Below are positions 1 to 7,746 of a stretch of DNA of 22,555 nucleotides, piece after piece. The position numbers and the translations under genes are program-made. Position 1 is the first letter of the stretch, and every line of letters begins with the position of its first letter. This DNA comes from M3007 sp039804245 (lineage in GTDB: Bacteria > Bacteroidota > Bacteroidia > Chitinophagales > Saprospiraceae): assembly GCA_039804245.1 (NCBI GenBank), contig JBDLWO010000319.1, forward strand, positions 1 through 22,555, written 5' to 3'. Below the pieces are notes generated by a model that searched no databases, was not told the origin of the DNA, and saw nothing but the letters and a program-made list of their open reading frames with translations.

Positions 1-1
1 A

Positions 2-1474
2 GACTCAAAACAGATCCACTATACACTGGGAGATGAATATTTCACTATCAACCTCCACGAAAGGTTCTCATTCCTGCCCGGTGCTCCTGATTCGTTGCCC
101 GCACTCGACACAACCGGCATAAAAATCGGACTGCAACTGAAAGCAGACAAACCATCCGGATCCATCCTGTTCGATAACGCCCGCATCATTACCTGCGAGG
201 GTGATCAGGTATTCGAGAAGGGTGTACTGCTCGTTCAGGACAACAAAATCGCTTTCGCAGGCACGAAAGCAGATTATCAGCGGGCTGGAATGGCACGCCC
301 GGACAAGGTGATTGATTGCACAGGCAAAACCATCATGCCCGGAATGGTCGACGCACACGCGCACAGTGGAAATTTCCGATACGGTTTGAGTCCGCAGAAA
401 CAGTGGGAATACTATGCCAATCTGGCGTATGGGGTCACCACCATGCACGATCCATCCTCCAATTCGGAAATGGTTTTCAGCCAGTCGGAAATGATCAGGT
501 CGGGCAGAATGGTGGCACCGCGCCTGTTCAGTACCGGAACAATATTATATGGGGCCGACGGCGATTTCAAGGCGCCGGTCAACTCTTTGGATGATGCACG
601 CGCTGCGCTGCGCAGAACCAAAGCCTGGGGCGCCTTTTCAGTGAAAAGCTACAATCAGCCGCGTCGTGAACAACGCCAGCAGGTAATGGCAGCAGCACAC
701 GAACTCGGTATGCAGGTTGTACCCGAAGGCGGCTCCTTCTTCGCTCACAACATGACGCAGATCATTGACGGCCACACCACCGTTGAGCACAATCTGCCAG
801 TAGCACCCATGTATCAGGATGTGGTGAACCTGTGGAGTAAAACCAGCACGCACAATACCCCTACCCTGATCGTATGTTACGGAGGACTCAATGGCGAATA
901 TTACTGGTATCAGAACACCGACGTATGGGCAAAAAAACGACTGCTCAGCTTCACTCCGCGGCATATCATTATGGAACGCAGCCGGCATATCACCAAAGCG
1001 CCCGATGAAGAATACCAGAACGGTCATATTCTGGTATCCAAAACCTGTAAAAAACTGCAGGATGCAGGCGTGAACATCAATATGGGCGCTCACGGTCAGT
1101 TGCAGGGACTTGGCGCACACTGGGAGCTCTGGATGCTTCAACAAGGCGGCATGAGCAATCTGCAGGCTATACGCTGTGCCACCATCAATGGTGCCAAAAG
1201 TCTCGGAATAGATGCTGAAACAGGCTCTCTCAAGACGGGGAAATTAGCCGATTTGATTGTGCTTGATGCCAATCCACTGGATAATATCAGAAACTCTGAA
1301 CAAATTCGTTATGTCATGGTAAACGGCCGTTTGTACAACCCCGATACCATGAACGAAACAGGCAACCACGACAGAAAACGCAACAAATTCTGGTTTGAAA
1401 TGCCCGGCGGTGAAACAGGCGCAGCGGGTGTCGGGCATACCTGCTCGGAAACCAAATGTGTTTGCGGACATTGA
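2..1474 (+). CDS. Propeller-amidohydrolase, C-terminal catalytic part (5' end outside window)
   Basis: The reading frame is open from base 2 to the TGA at 1472-1474, so the gene begins left of the window; the TTG at 95 is not a convincing start. The first ~35 codons look like the end of a TolB/PD40 beta-propeller. The rest is a metal-dependent amidohydrolase: an opening beta-strand region (FDNARIITCEG), the HxH metal motif in DAHAHSGN (histidines at 356-358 and 362-364), a likely carbamylated lysine in SVKSYNQ (644-646), two further histidines in GHTTVEHN (773 and 788), and GAHGQLQGLGAHW near 1085, a signature of PD40-linked amidohydrolases. Family members are usually ~1,000 residues and often secreted. 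Substrate unknown. The protein ends with a cysteine-rich tail (HTCSETKCVCGH). An hlyD-type gene follows after 9 bases. Confidence 0.88.
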   Translation, partial: DSKQIHYTLGDEYFTINLHERFSFLPGAPDSLPALDTTGIKIGLQLKADKPSGSILFDNARIITCEGDQVFEKGVLLVQDNKIAFAGTKADYQRAGMARPDKVIDCTGKTIMPGMVDAHAHSGNFRYGLSPQKQWEYYANLAYGVTTMHDPSSNSEMVFSQSEMIRSGRMVAPRLFSTGTILYGADGDFKAPVNSLDDARAALRRTKAWGAFSVKSYNQPRREQRQQVMAAAHELGMQVVPEGGSFFAHNMTQIIDGHTTVEHNLPVAPMYQDVVNLWSKTSTHNTPTLIVCYGGLNGEYYWYQNTDVWAKKRLLSFTPRHIIMERSRHITKAPDEEYQNGHILVSKTCKKLQDAGVNINMGAHGQLQGLGAHWELWMLQQGGMSNLQAIRCATINGAKSLGIDAETGSLKTGKLADLIVLDANPLDNIRNSEQIRYVMVNGRLYNPDTMNETGNHDRKRNKFWFEMPGGETGAAGVGHTCSETKCVCGH

Positions 1475-1483
1475 TCAAGTACC

Positions 1484-2473
1484 ATGGCTCCCAAAGATTT
1501 CATTGATCTCAGATCCGAGGAAGTACAGGAAATACTCGGTTCCCCACCCGGCTCATTAGTCAGGTGGGGAACCACTATTGTACTGTTCGGTATTGTTCTG
1601 CTCCTCCTGGCAGCCTGGTTCGTAAAATATCCTGACATTGTTCAGGCCGATGTGGAAATTACTACCACTACCCCACCCACCGATGTAGCCGCAAGAACGG
1701 ATGGTCGCATGCAGGCCATCTTTGTAAAAGACACTTCCATTGTACGCGAAAATCAGCCACTCGCCGTGCTTCAAAGTACTGCCGATTACAAGGATATGCT
1801 TGTTCTCGATTCCTGCATCGCCGTCTGGAAAACCTATGCCTCCCTCGACTTCAGAGCGCTGGAAGCACCCGACTCACTTCATCTGGGCGACCTGCTGGCC
1901 GATTATTCCAGTTTTACCCGGCTGCTCTCCGATTTTCAATCTACCGACGATGCCACAGCTGAGGCAGGCGCCACACGGACCCTCCTTCAGAACAGCCTGA
2001 ATCTGCTCAGTACGGCCCTCGACCGCTGGAAACAATCTTATCTGATCATGGCTCCCTCCGGCGGAAAAGTATCGCTGAACGACCTGAAAACAGGCAGTTT
2101 CGTGCGTATGGGAATGCCCCTGATGACAATCGTGCCTACAGGCAGCCCCGATGCCATCATAGGAAGATTGGTTATTCCTGTGGCAAAAGGAGAACGCATA
2201 CAAGCCAGTCAGCGGGTTGTAATAAAAGTAGCCGGCTACCCATCCCATATTTTCGGAACGGTGGAGGGAATAGTGGTCTCAAAAGCACTGATGCCCAGAG
2301 AAAAAACCTATTCCGTCAGTATTAATATGCCGGATGCCAGAAACAACAAAATTCCAACCAGCCTCGGCAAGGAAATCAGATTCGAACAGCGGCTGGAGGG
2401 AAGTGCCAGTATTCTGGTTGATAACAGGGGTATTCTTCCCCGAATACTGGAAGAAATGAGCACTCAACGCTGA
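1484..2473 (+). CDS. HlyD-family membrane fusion protein with shortened hairpin
   Basis: Periplasmic adaptor of the HlyD/bacteriocin-export type, 329 residues. Order: short cytoplasmic N-terminus (RSEEVQEILG, usual in Bacteroidota members), one membrane helix at about 29-50, first lipoyl half-motif about 67-99 (ARTDGRMQAIFVKDTSIVREN), a short helical stretch about 100-188, second lipoyl half from 189 (MAPSGGKVSLNDLKTGSFVRMG), then the beta-barrel region. The family normally carries a long coiled-coil hairpin between the lipoyl halves and is usually above 400 residues; here that section is under 90 residues. Such adaptors pair with a peptidase-containing ABC exporter and TolC. Neither is in the window. 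The ATG lies 9 bases after the amidohydrolase stop, so the two are probably co-transcribed. Cargo unknown. Confidence 0.85.
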   Translation: MAPKDFIDLRSEEVQEILGSPPGSLVRWGTTIVLFGIVLLLLAAWFVKYPDIVQADVEITTTTPPTDVAARTDGRMQAIFVKDTSIVRENQPLAVLQSTADYKDMLVLDSCIAVWKTYASLDFRALEAPDSLHLGDLLADYSSFTRLLSDFQSTDDATAEAGATRTLLQNSLNLLSTALDRWKQSYLIMAPSGGKVSLNDLKTGSFVRMGMPLMTIVPTGSPDAIIGRLVIPVAKGERIQASQRVVIKVAGYPSHIFGTVEGIVVSKALMPREKTYSVSINMPDARNNKIPTSLGKEIRFEQRLEGSASILVDNRGILPRILEEMSTQR

Positions 2474-2609
2474 ACAGGAGCTTACTCAGGATTTTAAAAA
2501 CATGCCATTTTTGACTCGGCGAGAGAATCCTGAACAAGCTCTGACCATGACCAAAAATAATTCTGTGCGTAAACTGCACATCAGGCAAAAATTTAAACAC
2601 GCTTACACC

Positions 2610-3140
2610 ATGAGGTTTCTGTTACCCGTACTGCTCACGCTGACATGCGTTTCATTCGCCACCGCCCAGTTTCCGGAAACCTGGCAGGGCGACTGGTCCG
2701 GTACGCTCGACATATATAACGGAGCCGGCAAGGTTCAATCGGTAGAAATGACCATTGAAATCCACAAAATTGATACTTCTACCCAGGGAAGATATACGTT
2801 CGGGCTTGTTTACGGATCCAGGGACAAAGACTGGCGCCCCTACGAACTGGTGCCGGTTTCACCGGAAACAGGAATCTGGAAAGTGGATGAGAAGAACTCA
2901 ATCATGATGGAAAGCTTTATGATGGGCCCCAAATTCCTTTGCTGGTTTGTTGTCCAGAAGAGCAGGGTGCTGTGTACCTATGAAAAGGTGGACGACAGCA
3001 CCATGATCTTCGAAGTAATATCGGGAATTGAAGCCAATGTGAGTTCAACGGGCAATACTACTTTTAACGGGGAAACTATCCCTGAAGTAAAAACCTATCC
3101 GTTCAGCGTTTTTCAGCGGGCGGTGCTGAAAAAGCATTGA
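2610..3140 (+). CDS. Small secreted protein, probably beta-rich, unknown function
   Basis: A 176-residue protein read from the ATG at 2610, where a clear signal peptide starts (MRFLLPVLLTLTCVSFATAQ, cleavage probably after TAQ). The frame is open back to 2502, but that 36-residue extension is polar and would bury the signal peptide. The mature part begins FPETWQGDWSGTLDIY and is rich in alternating hydrophobic strands (VEMTIEIHKI, YTFGLVYG, MIFEVISG), suggesting a small lipocalin-like or beta-sandwich fold. I recognise no catalytic motif. It resembles Bacteroidota secreted hypothetical proteins with a W-x-G-x-W-x-G-T opening. It converges on lpdA with only 5 bases between stop codons. It is 136 bases downstream of the hlyD-type gene, so it may have its own promoter. 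Confidence 0.7.
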   Translation: MRFLLPVLLTLTCVSFATAQFPETWQGDWSGTLDIYNGAGKVQSVEMTIEIHKIDTSTQGRYTFGLVYGSRDKDWRPYELVPVSPETGIWKVDEKNSIMMESFMMGPKFLCWFVVQKSRVLCTYEKVDDSTMIFEVISGIEANVSSTGNTTFNGETIPEVKTYPFSVFQRAVLKKH

Positions 3141-3145
3141 GATGA

Positions 3146-4552
3146 CTACACATGCAACGCGCGATTCGCTGTTGCGGCCAGACAAGCCTCTTTGAAGGCT
3201 TCTGTGTAGGTCGGGTGCGCGTGGCTCATTCGGGCGGCATCTTCAGCCGATGCCCTGAACTCCATGAGTGCCACAGCCTCGGCAATCATATCTGCCGCAC
3301 GGGCGCCAACGATATGCACACCGAGTATCTCGTCTGTTTCCTTGTGGGCCAGCACCTTCACCATCCCGTCGAGATCCATGCTCGCGCGGGCGCGACCAAG
3401 CGCACGGAAAGGAAATTTGCCGGGCTTGTAGGGCACACCCGCTTCCTTGAGTTGTTCCTCAGTATAGCCTGCTGAAGCCACCTCTGGCCAGGTATAAACC
3501 ACACCGGGTATGAGGTTATAGTTGATATGCGGCTTCTGACCGCCTATCACTTCAGCCACAAACACACCTTCTTCCTCTGCTTTGTGAGCAAGCATGGCGC
3601 CTTTGACTACATCGCCGATGGCATAGATACCCGGGATAACGGTTTCCAGGTGATCGTTCACCGGAATCCGTCCCTTCTCATCGGTAGAAATACCGATATT
3701 TTCCAGACCGAGACTATCTGTATAAGGTTTTCTTCCCATGGAAAGCAGGCAGTAGTCGGCCTCCAGCGTGAGTTTCTTTGACTCATCGTCGCGATGCTGT
3801 GCCACTACTTTAACGCTGTTTTTACCGGAAGTAACCTCCGTAACAGCATGGCGCAGGTGAAACTGTACGCCGAGGGCTTTCATGCTTTTCATCAGTTCAC
3901 GGCTGCAGTCGGCATCCATTCCGGCAATGATACGGTCAAGATACTCCACCACGTGGACCTGTGTGCCGAGGCGTGCGTAAACGCTGCCGAGTTCGAGTCC
4001 GATTACGCCGCCGCCTATTACCACCATTGTGGCTGGGAGTTTATCAATATTCAGCGCCTCCGTGCTGGTAATGATTCTCTTTTTGTCGTAATTGAAGTTC
4101 GCCGGCGTTACAGGTTTGGAACCTGTGGCGATAATAACGCGCGCCGCCTCGATTTCCTGGGCAGTACCATCCTGGGCAGTTATTTTCAATTTGTTCCTGC
4201 TGATAAAAGAACCGTGTCCGTTAAAAACATCCACTTTATTCTTTTTCATCAGAAACTCCACTCCCTTGTTGTTTTCCAGTACCACCTCATTTTTCCGGCG
4301 AATCATCTGCGGGAGATTGACTTTCAGATCTTTCAGGTCAATTCCGTGGGTTTTGAAGGTATGTGCTGCGTTGTGGTAGTGTTCGGAAGAGTCGAGCAGC
4401 GCCTTTGACGGGATACAGCCCACGTTCAGGCAGGTACCTCCGAGCACAGAGTAACGTTCGATGATGGCTGTTCTGAAGCCCAGTTGGGCGCAACGTATAG
4501 CGGCTACATACCCTCCCGGGCCTGAGCCAATGACTGCGACGTCGTAAGACAT
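3146..4552 (-). CDS. lpdA: Dihydrolipoyl dehydrogenase (E3)
   Basis: FAD-dependent E3 subunit of the pyruvate, 2-oxoglutarate and branched-chain 2-oxoacid dehydrogenase complexes and possibly of glycine cleavage; it reoxidises dihydrolipoamide and reduces NAD+ in the cytoplasm. Length is 468 residues, normal for the family. Visible motifs: N-terminal FAD fold GSGPGGYVAA (9-18), redox disulfide GGTCLNVGCIPSK with Cys41 and Cys46, NAD-binding GGGVIGLELGS, second FAD motif YAIGDV, and the C-terminal active-site HAHPTYTE with His446 and Glu451. All key residues are present. It starts 6 bases after the ricT stop, so it is probably the last gene of the pspC-like/holB/ricT/lpdA transcript. No E1 or E2 gene is nearby. 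Confidence 0.97.
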   Translation of the reverse strand: MSYDVAVIGSGPGGYVAAIRCAQLGFRTAIIERYSVLGGTCLNVGCIPSKALLDSSEHYHNAAHTFKTHGIDLKDLKVNLPQMIRRKNEVVLENNKGVEFLMKKNKVDVFNGHGSFISRNKLKITAQDGTAQEIEAARVIIATGSKPVTPANFNYDKKRIITSTEALNIDKLPATMVVIGGGVIGLELGSVYARLGTQVHVVEYLDRIIAGMDADCSRELMKSMKALGVQFHLRHAVTEVTSGKNSVKVVAQHRDDESKKLTLEADYCLLSMGRKPYTDSLGLENIGISTDEKGRIPVNDHLETVIPGIYAIGDVVKGAMLAHKAEEEGVFVAEVIGGQKPHINYNLIPGVVYTWPEVASAGYTEEQLKEAGVPYKPGKFPFRALGRARASMDLDGMVKVLAHKETDEILGVHIVGARAADMIAEAVALMEFRASAEDAARMSHAHPTYTEAFKEACLAATANRALHV

Positions 4553-4558
4553 TTTGTG

Positions 4559-6076
4559 TTAATCTTGTTTGGGTCCTTTATTGTTCCTGTTATTCCTGTT
4601 TTTCCAGCGGGGGTTATTGTTACCTGCACCACCCTGTCCAGGAGTTGGCGGTTCCTGATTTCCGGAGTTCGGCGGTGTCACGGGCTTGTTGTGCTCCTGA
4701 GGGGGCCTGGAGTCGGGACGTGGCGGACGGTTCTCGCCCTGCCGGGGCTGATTGGGTCTTGCCTGTTGCTGATTTCTGTTTTCGGGGCGTCCCTGCTGAG
4801 TACCCCTGTTTTCGGGGCGTGGGCCGCGGTTATCGGGGCGGCCTTGCTGAGGGCGCTGCGGGCGGCCCTGTCCGGCCTCACTGAGAGCTGCTTTTTCAAC
4901 AGCAGCAGCGGCCGATTGAGAGCGATCCCGATTTTGCTTTTTCTTCTTCTTCCGTTTTTTGCGCTGTTCGAGGGGGAGCTGAATCACATCATTCACGCTC
5001 TCGAAATCCGGCTCGGCTTCATCTCCTTCATCCGTTTCGGGTGGTGGTGCCATAGCGAGAATTTCCTCCAGGCTTACGGGCATTATTCCGGATTTGACCA
5101 TGGCAAGCGCTTCCCATATCTGGTCCACGTGAATCGCCAGAAACTTGCTGCGATCTTCAGCATACGTGTAATACATCAGCCTTCTGAAAACATCAGTTTT
5201 AATCAGGATAGCCAGACCGGCTTTGGTCCTGATTTTTTCAGCGCGATCAGGGAAGTCTTCCAGTGCATCAATATAGGTATCGAGCTCGTAATTGAGACAG
5301 CATTTGAGGCGACCACACATACCCGACAGTTTGGTCTGATTGATAGCAAGGTTCTGGTAACGGGCAGCGGCTGTATTCACGCTCTTGAATTCTGCCAGCC
5401 AGGTTGAGCAGCAGAGTTCGCGGCCACAGTTGCCAAGACCACCGATTCGGGCCGACTCCTGTCGGGCGCCGATCTGTCGCATCTCGATTCTGATTTTGAA
5501 ATCGCGGGCATAATGGCGGATAAGCTCTCGGAAGTCAACACGGCCATCTGCGGTGTAGAAGAAAGTGGCCTTTCTGCCATCACCCTGAAACTCTACGTCA
5601 CCGATTTTCATATTGAGACCGAGACTCCGGGCAATGACCCTGGCTTTCACCAGCACATCTTTTTCCTCTTTGCGCACCTCATCGAGCCTTTCCAGGTCGC
5701 GCTCGTGCGCTTTACGCACAACGGAAACGAGCTTGGCGTCATTACGCACGCGCTTGCGCTTCATCTGCAGTCGCACCAGCTCCCCGCTGAGAGAAATCTT
5801 TCCCACGTCGAAGCCACCTGATGGAGCTTCAACCACTACCCAGTCGCCGGTTGTGACCCTGGTAAAAGGCGGATTTTTGAAGAATTCCTTGCGGGAACCG
5901 TTTTTAAAGCTCACTTCGACCACGTCGAAGGGCTTGCTGTCCTGAATACCGAGCGCGGTTATCCAGTCATACGTATTGTGGCGGTTACAGCCGCCCGATG
6001 CACAGCCGCCGTTGCTTTTGCAGCCTGGTGCATCGTTATCTTTGCCTGTAGAACAGGAACATCCTATACATCCCAT
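4559..6076 (-). CDS. ricT: RicT/PSP1-domain protein with disordered C-terminal tail
   Basis: Homologue of Bacillus RicT (YaaT), which in Firmicutes forms an Fe-S-containing complex with RicA and RicF affecting RNase Y and phosphorelays; the Bacteroidota role is not established. The chosen start gives MGCIGCSC, the phylum's usual N-terminus; the frame is open to 6127, but the extra 17 residues match nothing. There are six early cysteines (3, 6, 8, 19, 25, 30), then the PSP1 core with GNCGRELCCSTW and GMCGRLKCCLNYE as probable metal-binding elements. After a KKRKKKKK stretch, the last ~90 residues are low complexity, rich in R, P, N, Q and G with RPENR-type repeats. It lies 85 bases downstream of holB, a neighbourhood shared with Bacillus. 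Confidence 0.9.
   Translation of the reverse strand: MGCIGCSCSTGKDNDAPGCKSNGGCASGGCNRHNTYDWITALGIQDSKPFDVVEVSFKNGSRKEFFKNPPFTRVTTGDWVVVEAPSGGFDVGKISLSGELVRLQMKRKRVRNDAKLVSVVRKAHERDLERLDEVRKEEKDVLVKARVIARSLGLNMKIGDVEFQGDGRKATFFYTADGRVDFRELIRHYARDFKIRIEMRQIGARQESARIGGLGNCGRELCCSTWLAEFKSVNTAAARYQNLAINQTKLSGMCGRLKCCLNYELDTYIDALEDFPDRAEKIRTKAGLAILIKTDVFRRLMYYTYAEDRSKFLAIHVDQIWEALAMVKSGIMPVSLEEILAMAPPPETDEGDEAEPDFESVNDVIQLPLEQRKKRKKKKKQNRDRSQSAAAAVEKAALSEAGQGRPQRPQQGRPDNRGPRPENRGTQQGRPENRNQQQARPNQPRQGENRPPRPDSRPPQEHNKPVTPPNSGNQEPPTPGQGGAGNNNPRWKNRNNRNNKGPKQD
4776..4850. repeat. Imperfect ~30-base direct repeats inside the ricT tail
   Basis: The 15-base string CTGTTTTCGGGGCGT occurs at 4776-4790 and again at 4806-4820, exactly 30 bases apart. 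A third related copy (TATCGGGGCG) follows near 4831, and TGCTGAG recurs between copies. On the minus strand they encode the RPENR/RPDNR units of the low-complexity RicT tail. The 30-base period keeps frame, so copy-number changes would lengthen or shorten the tail by about 10 residues. Confidence 0.6.
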
Positions 6077-6161
6077 GGTTATTGTTCGTTGAAGTCGTTT
6101 CCAGGTTTTAGCGCAAAGAAACAGCAAAAAAGCGGAGTAAGGATATTTTTTTGTCGGAAGG

Positions 6162-7271
6162 TTAACTCTTCATAATAATATTGACGCTGATAGATGTGTC
6201 GAGCATCAGAATTTTAGGATTTGCATTTCGTTCAATATGAAAAATATTATCATTAAAAACATCAACGAGCTGCATTATTTTATCAAAATCAAGTACTTTT
6301 GCCATGTTTTGAGCAGTAGAGAGCTCTTCAGGCTTCAGGCGGAGTGTGCTGTTGCCTGTTGCCGACAAAGCCATCAGTTCGCGCATAAAGTGCAGTCCGT
6401 AGAGAAGAAACTGCTTCTGGGTTTCCCGGCCGGTACGCGCAAATACCTCTGTCCACTGTACCAGTTCAACGGCATTACCCTTCCAGCACTTGCGGAGCCA
6501 GTCAACGAACATGGCAGTATGGCTGTTTTCCTGTGATGAGGCGATGCGCATGGCTTCTCCGAAATCGCCGCCTGCAAGAAATGCAATTTCGCCCGCACGC
6601 GAAGGGTCGAGTTTCAGTCGGTCAGTCAGGGCAGCAGATATTTCCTCATCACTGAGAGGATCGAGCCTCACCAGCTGACATCGTGAAAGTACTGTGGAGA
6701 GAATCTGTTCGGTATTTTCGGCAACAAGCAGAAAAACGGTATCATCCGGCGGCTCTTCAATGAGTTTGAGCAGCCTGTTTCCTTCTTTGCCCAGATACTC
6801 GGGGAGCCACATCAACAGTATCTTGTAGCGTCCCTCAAATTTTTTCAGACTGAGTTTTTTGATGATGGCATTGCACTCGTCCTTTGTGATATTCCCCTGT
6901 TTGTTCTCTGCGCCGAGTTGCTGAAGCCAGTCATTAACCCCGGCATAAGGATTGTTTGAAAGAAAAAGCCGCCATTCCTTCAGGAAATCGGTACTCACAA
7001 CATTCGAACCAACAGCAGGAAAAGAAAAGTGAATGTCAGGATGCGAAAAAACAGATGCTTTTTTGCACGCAGGGCACTCACCACATGGCTCGGAAGCATC
7101 AGGCTGCCTGTGCTCGCACTGAAGGAACTGGGCAAAAGTGAGAGCCATAGCCAGACTGCCACCCCCTGAAGAACCCAGCAGCATCATGGCATGAGGCATC
7201 CTCCCGCCTGAAGCAAGTCCAGTGAGTACAGGTTTGGCTTTTGACTGACCAATGATATCTCGGAAATACAC
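6162..7271 (-). CDS. holB: DNA polymerase III delta' subunit (clamp loader)
   Basis: Clamp-loader subunit that helps open and load the sliding clamp during replication. It is 369 residues. It opens FRDIIGQSKAKPVL with the usual PHAMMLLGSSGGGS segment at 27-39; the phosphate-binding loop lacks the GKT of a working Walker A, as is normal for delta', which does not hydrolyse ATP. Zinc-binding cysteines are Cys52, Cys63, Cys66 and Cys69 (CGECPAC). The RLLKLIEEPPDDTVFLLVAE segment and the sensor-1/SRC motif (LSRCQLVRL) confirm the clamp-loader AAA+ family. The C-terminal third is a helical collar-type region. It lies 45 bases downstream of the PspC-like gene and 85 bases upstream of ricT on the same strand. 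Confidence 0.95.
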   Translation of the reverse strand: MYFRDIIGQSKAKPVLTGLASGGRMPHAMMLLGSSGGGSLAMALTFAQFLQCEHRQPDASEPCGECPACKKASVFSHPDIHFSFPAVGSNVVSTDFLKEWRLFLSNNPYAGVNDWLQQLGAENKQGNITKDECNAIIKKLSLKKFEGRYKILLMWLPEYLGKEGNRLLKLIEEPPDDTVFLLVAENTEQILSTVLSRCQLVRLDPLSDEEISAALTDRLKLDPSRAGEIAFLAGGDFGEAMRIASSQENSHTAMFVDWLRKCWKGNAVELVQWTEVFARTGRETQKQFLLYGLHFMRELMALSATGNSTLRLKPEELSTAQNMAKVLDFDKIMQLVDVFNDNIFHIERNANPKILMLDTSISVNIIMKS

Positions 7272-7316
7272 AAAAAGAATTTAATGGTAAGCGGAAGCTG
7301 AATGACAGACATACTG

Positions 7317-7538
7317 CTACTCGTACAACACACTCCTGCCCTTGCGCAAACTTTTGCGAAGATTGAACCAGAACGCAAAAACAAGGTAAATAATCAGCGG
7401 TGAACCCATACCGATGAAAGAAGTATAGATGAAGTATTTCCTCACCTCGGCGGGAGCAATCTTCATTTTTTCACCCAGTTGCTGACACACACCAAAGGCG
7501 TGCCTTTCAACCATATCTTTTAACCAGTGACTTGTCAT
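7317..7538 (-). CDS. Small PspC-domain membrane protein
   Basis: A 73-residue protein made of little more than a PspC domain: FGVCQQLGEKMKIAPAEVRKYF (helix-turn-helix-like part) followed by a hydrophobic membrane segment FIGMGSPLIIYLVFAFWF and a basic C-terminal end. PspC proteins are inner-membrane sensors or anchors in phage-shock-type envelope stress responses in Proteobacteria. In Bacteroidota this very short version is common and its role is not known. It appears to be first in the minus-strand run before holB, and a promoter-like TTG/TATTTTTG pair sits just upstream. Confidence 0.85.
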   Translation of the reverse strand: MTSHWLKDMVERHAFGVCQQLGEKMKIAPAEVRKYFIYTSFIGMGSPLIIYLVFAFWFNLRKSLRKGRSVLYE

Positions 7539-7746
7539 CTTGCCGGAAGGGAGTTTGAGAGCAAAAATAGGTATTTTTTGTAATACTGTTTACAAACATA
7601 CCGACTTTTGATTGTGTTTAAACTTTTAACAGTTTTTATCCTGATTATTTGCAAAAAAAACATCATTTTTGCCGCCCACATTTCAAAAACGATTGTTATA
7701 ATGGATGGTTACTACACCATCACCCCACAAAATTGTGCTGCAGCGT
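7539..7746. other. Divergent intergenic region
   Basis: About 208 AT-rich bases between the divergent PspC-like and mltD genes. The minus-strand promoter lies in the left part. For mltD I find no full TAnnTTTG match, only weaker candidates such as the CATTTTTG at 7664-7671. The 8-base palindrome GTTTAAAC lies at 7616-7623. No RNA gene or small reading frame with support is visible. Confidence 0.6.
7562..7596 (-). promoter_or_regulatory. Candidate Bacteroidota promoter for the pspC-like/holB/ricT/lpdA run
   Basis: On the minus strand, TATTTTTG (7569-7562) is a full match to the -7 consensus TAnnTTTG, and TTTG (7596-7593) stands at the -33 position. The spacing from TTG to TA is 23 bases, the upper end of the reported 17-23 range. 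The implied transcription start is about 15-20 bases before the ATG at 7538. Confidence 0.5.

Noticed and set aside
2502..2609. N-terminal extension of the small secreted protein
   Set aside because: The extension is polar, would place the signal peptide internally, and a good ATG lies at 2610.
4556..5407. Long plus-strand open frame opposite ricT (283 codons)
   Set aside because: Antisense to a clear RicT gene; its hydrophobic and R/A-rich translation results from the GC-rich low-complexity tail read backwards.
6077..6161. Separate promoter for ricT in the 85-base gap after holB
   Set aside because: The best box, TTTCTTTG on the minus strand, lacks the TA and has no spaced TTG partner.
7697..7702. 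TATAAT string upstream of mltD as a sigma-70 -10 box
   Set aside because: Bacteroidota primary promoters use TAnnTTTG, and no TTGACA-like partner lies at the right distance.
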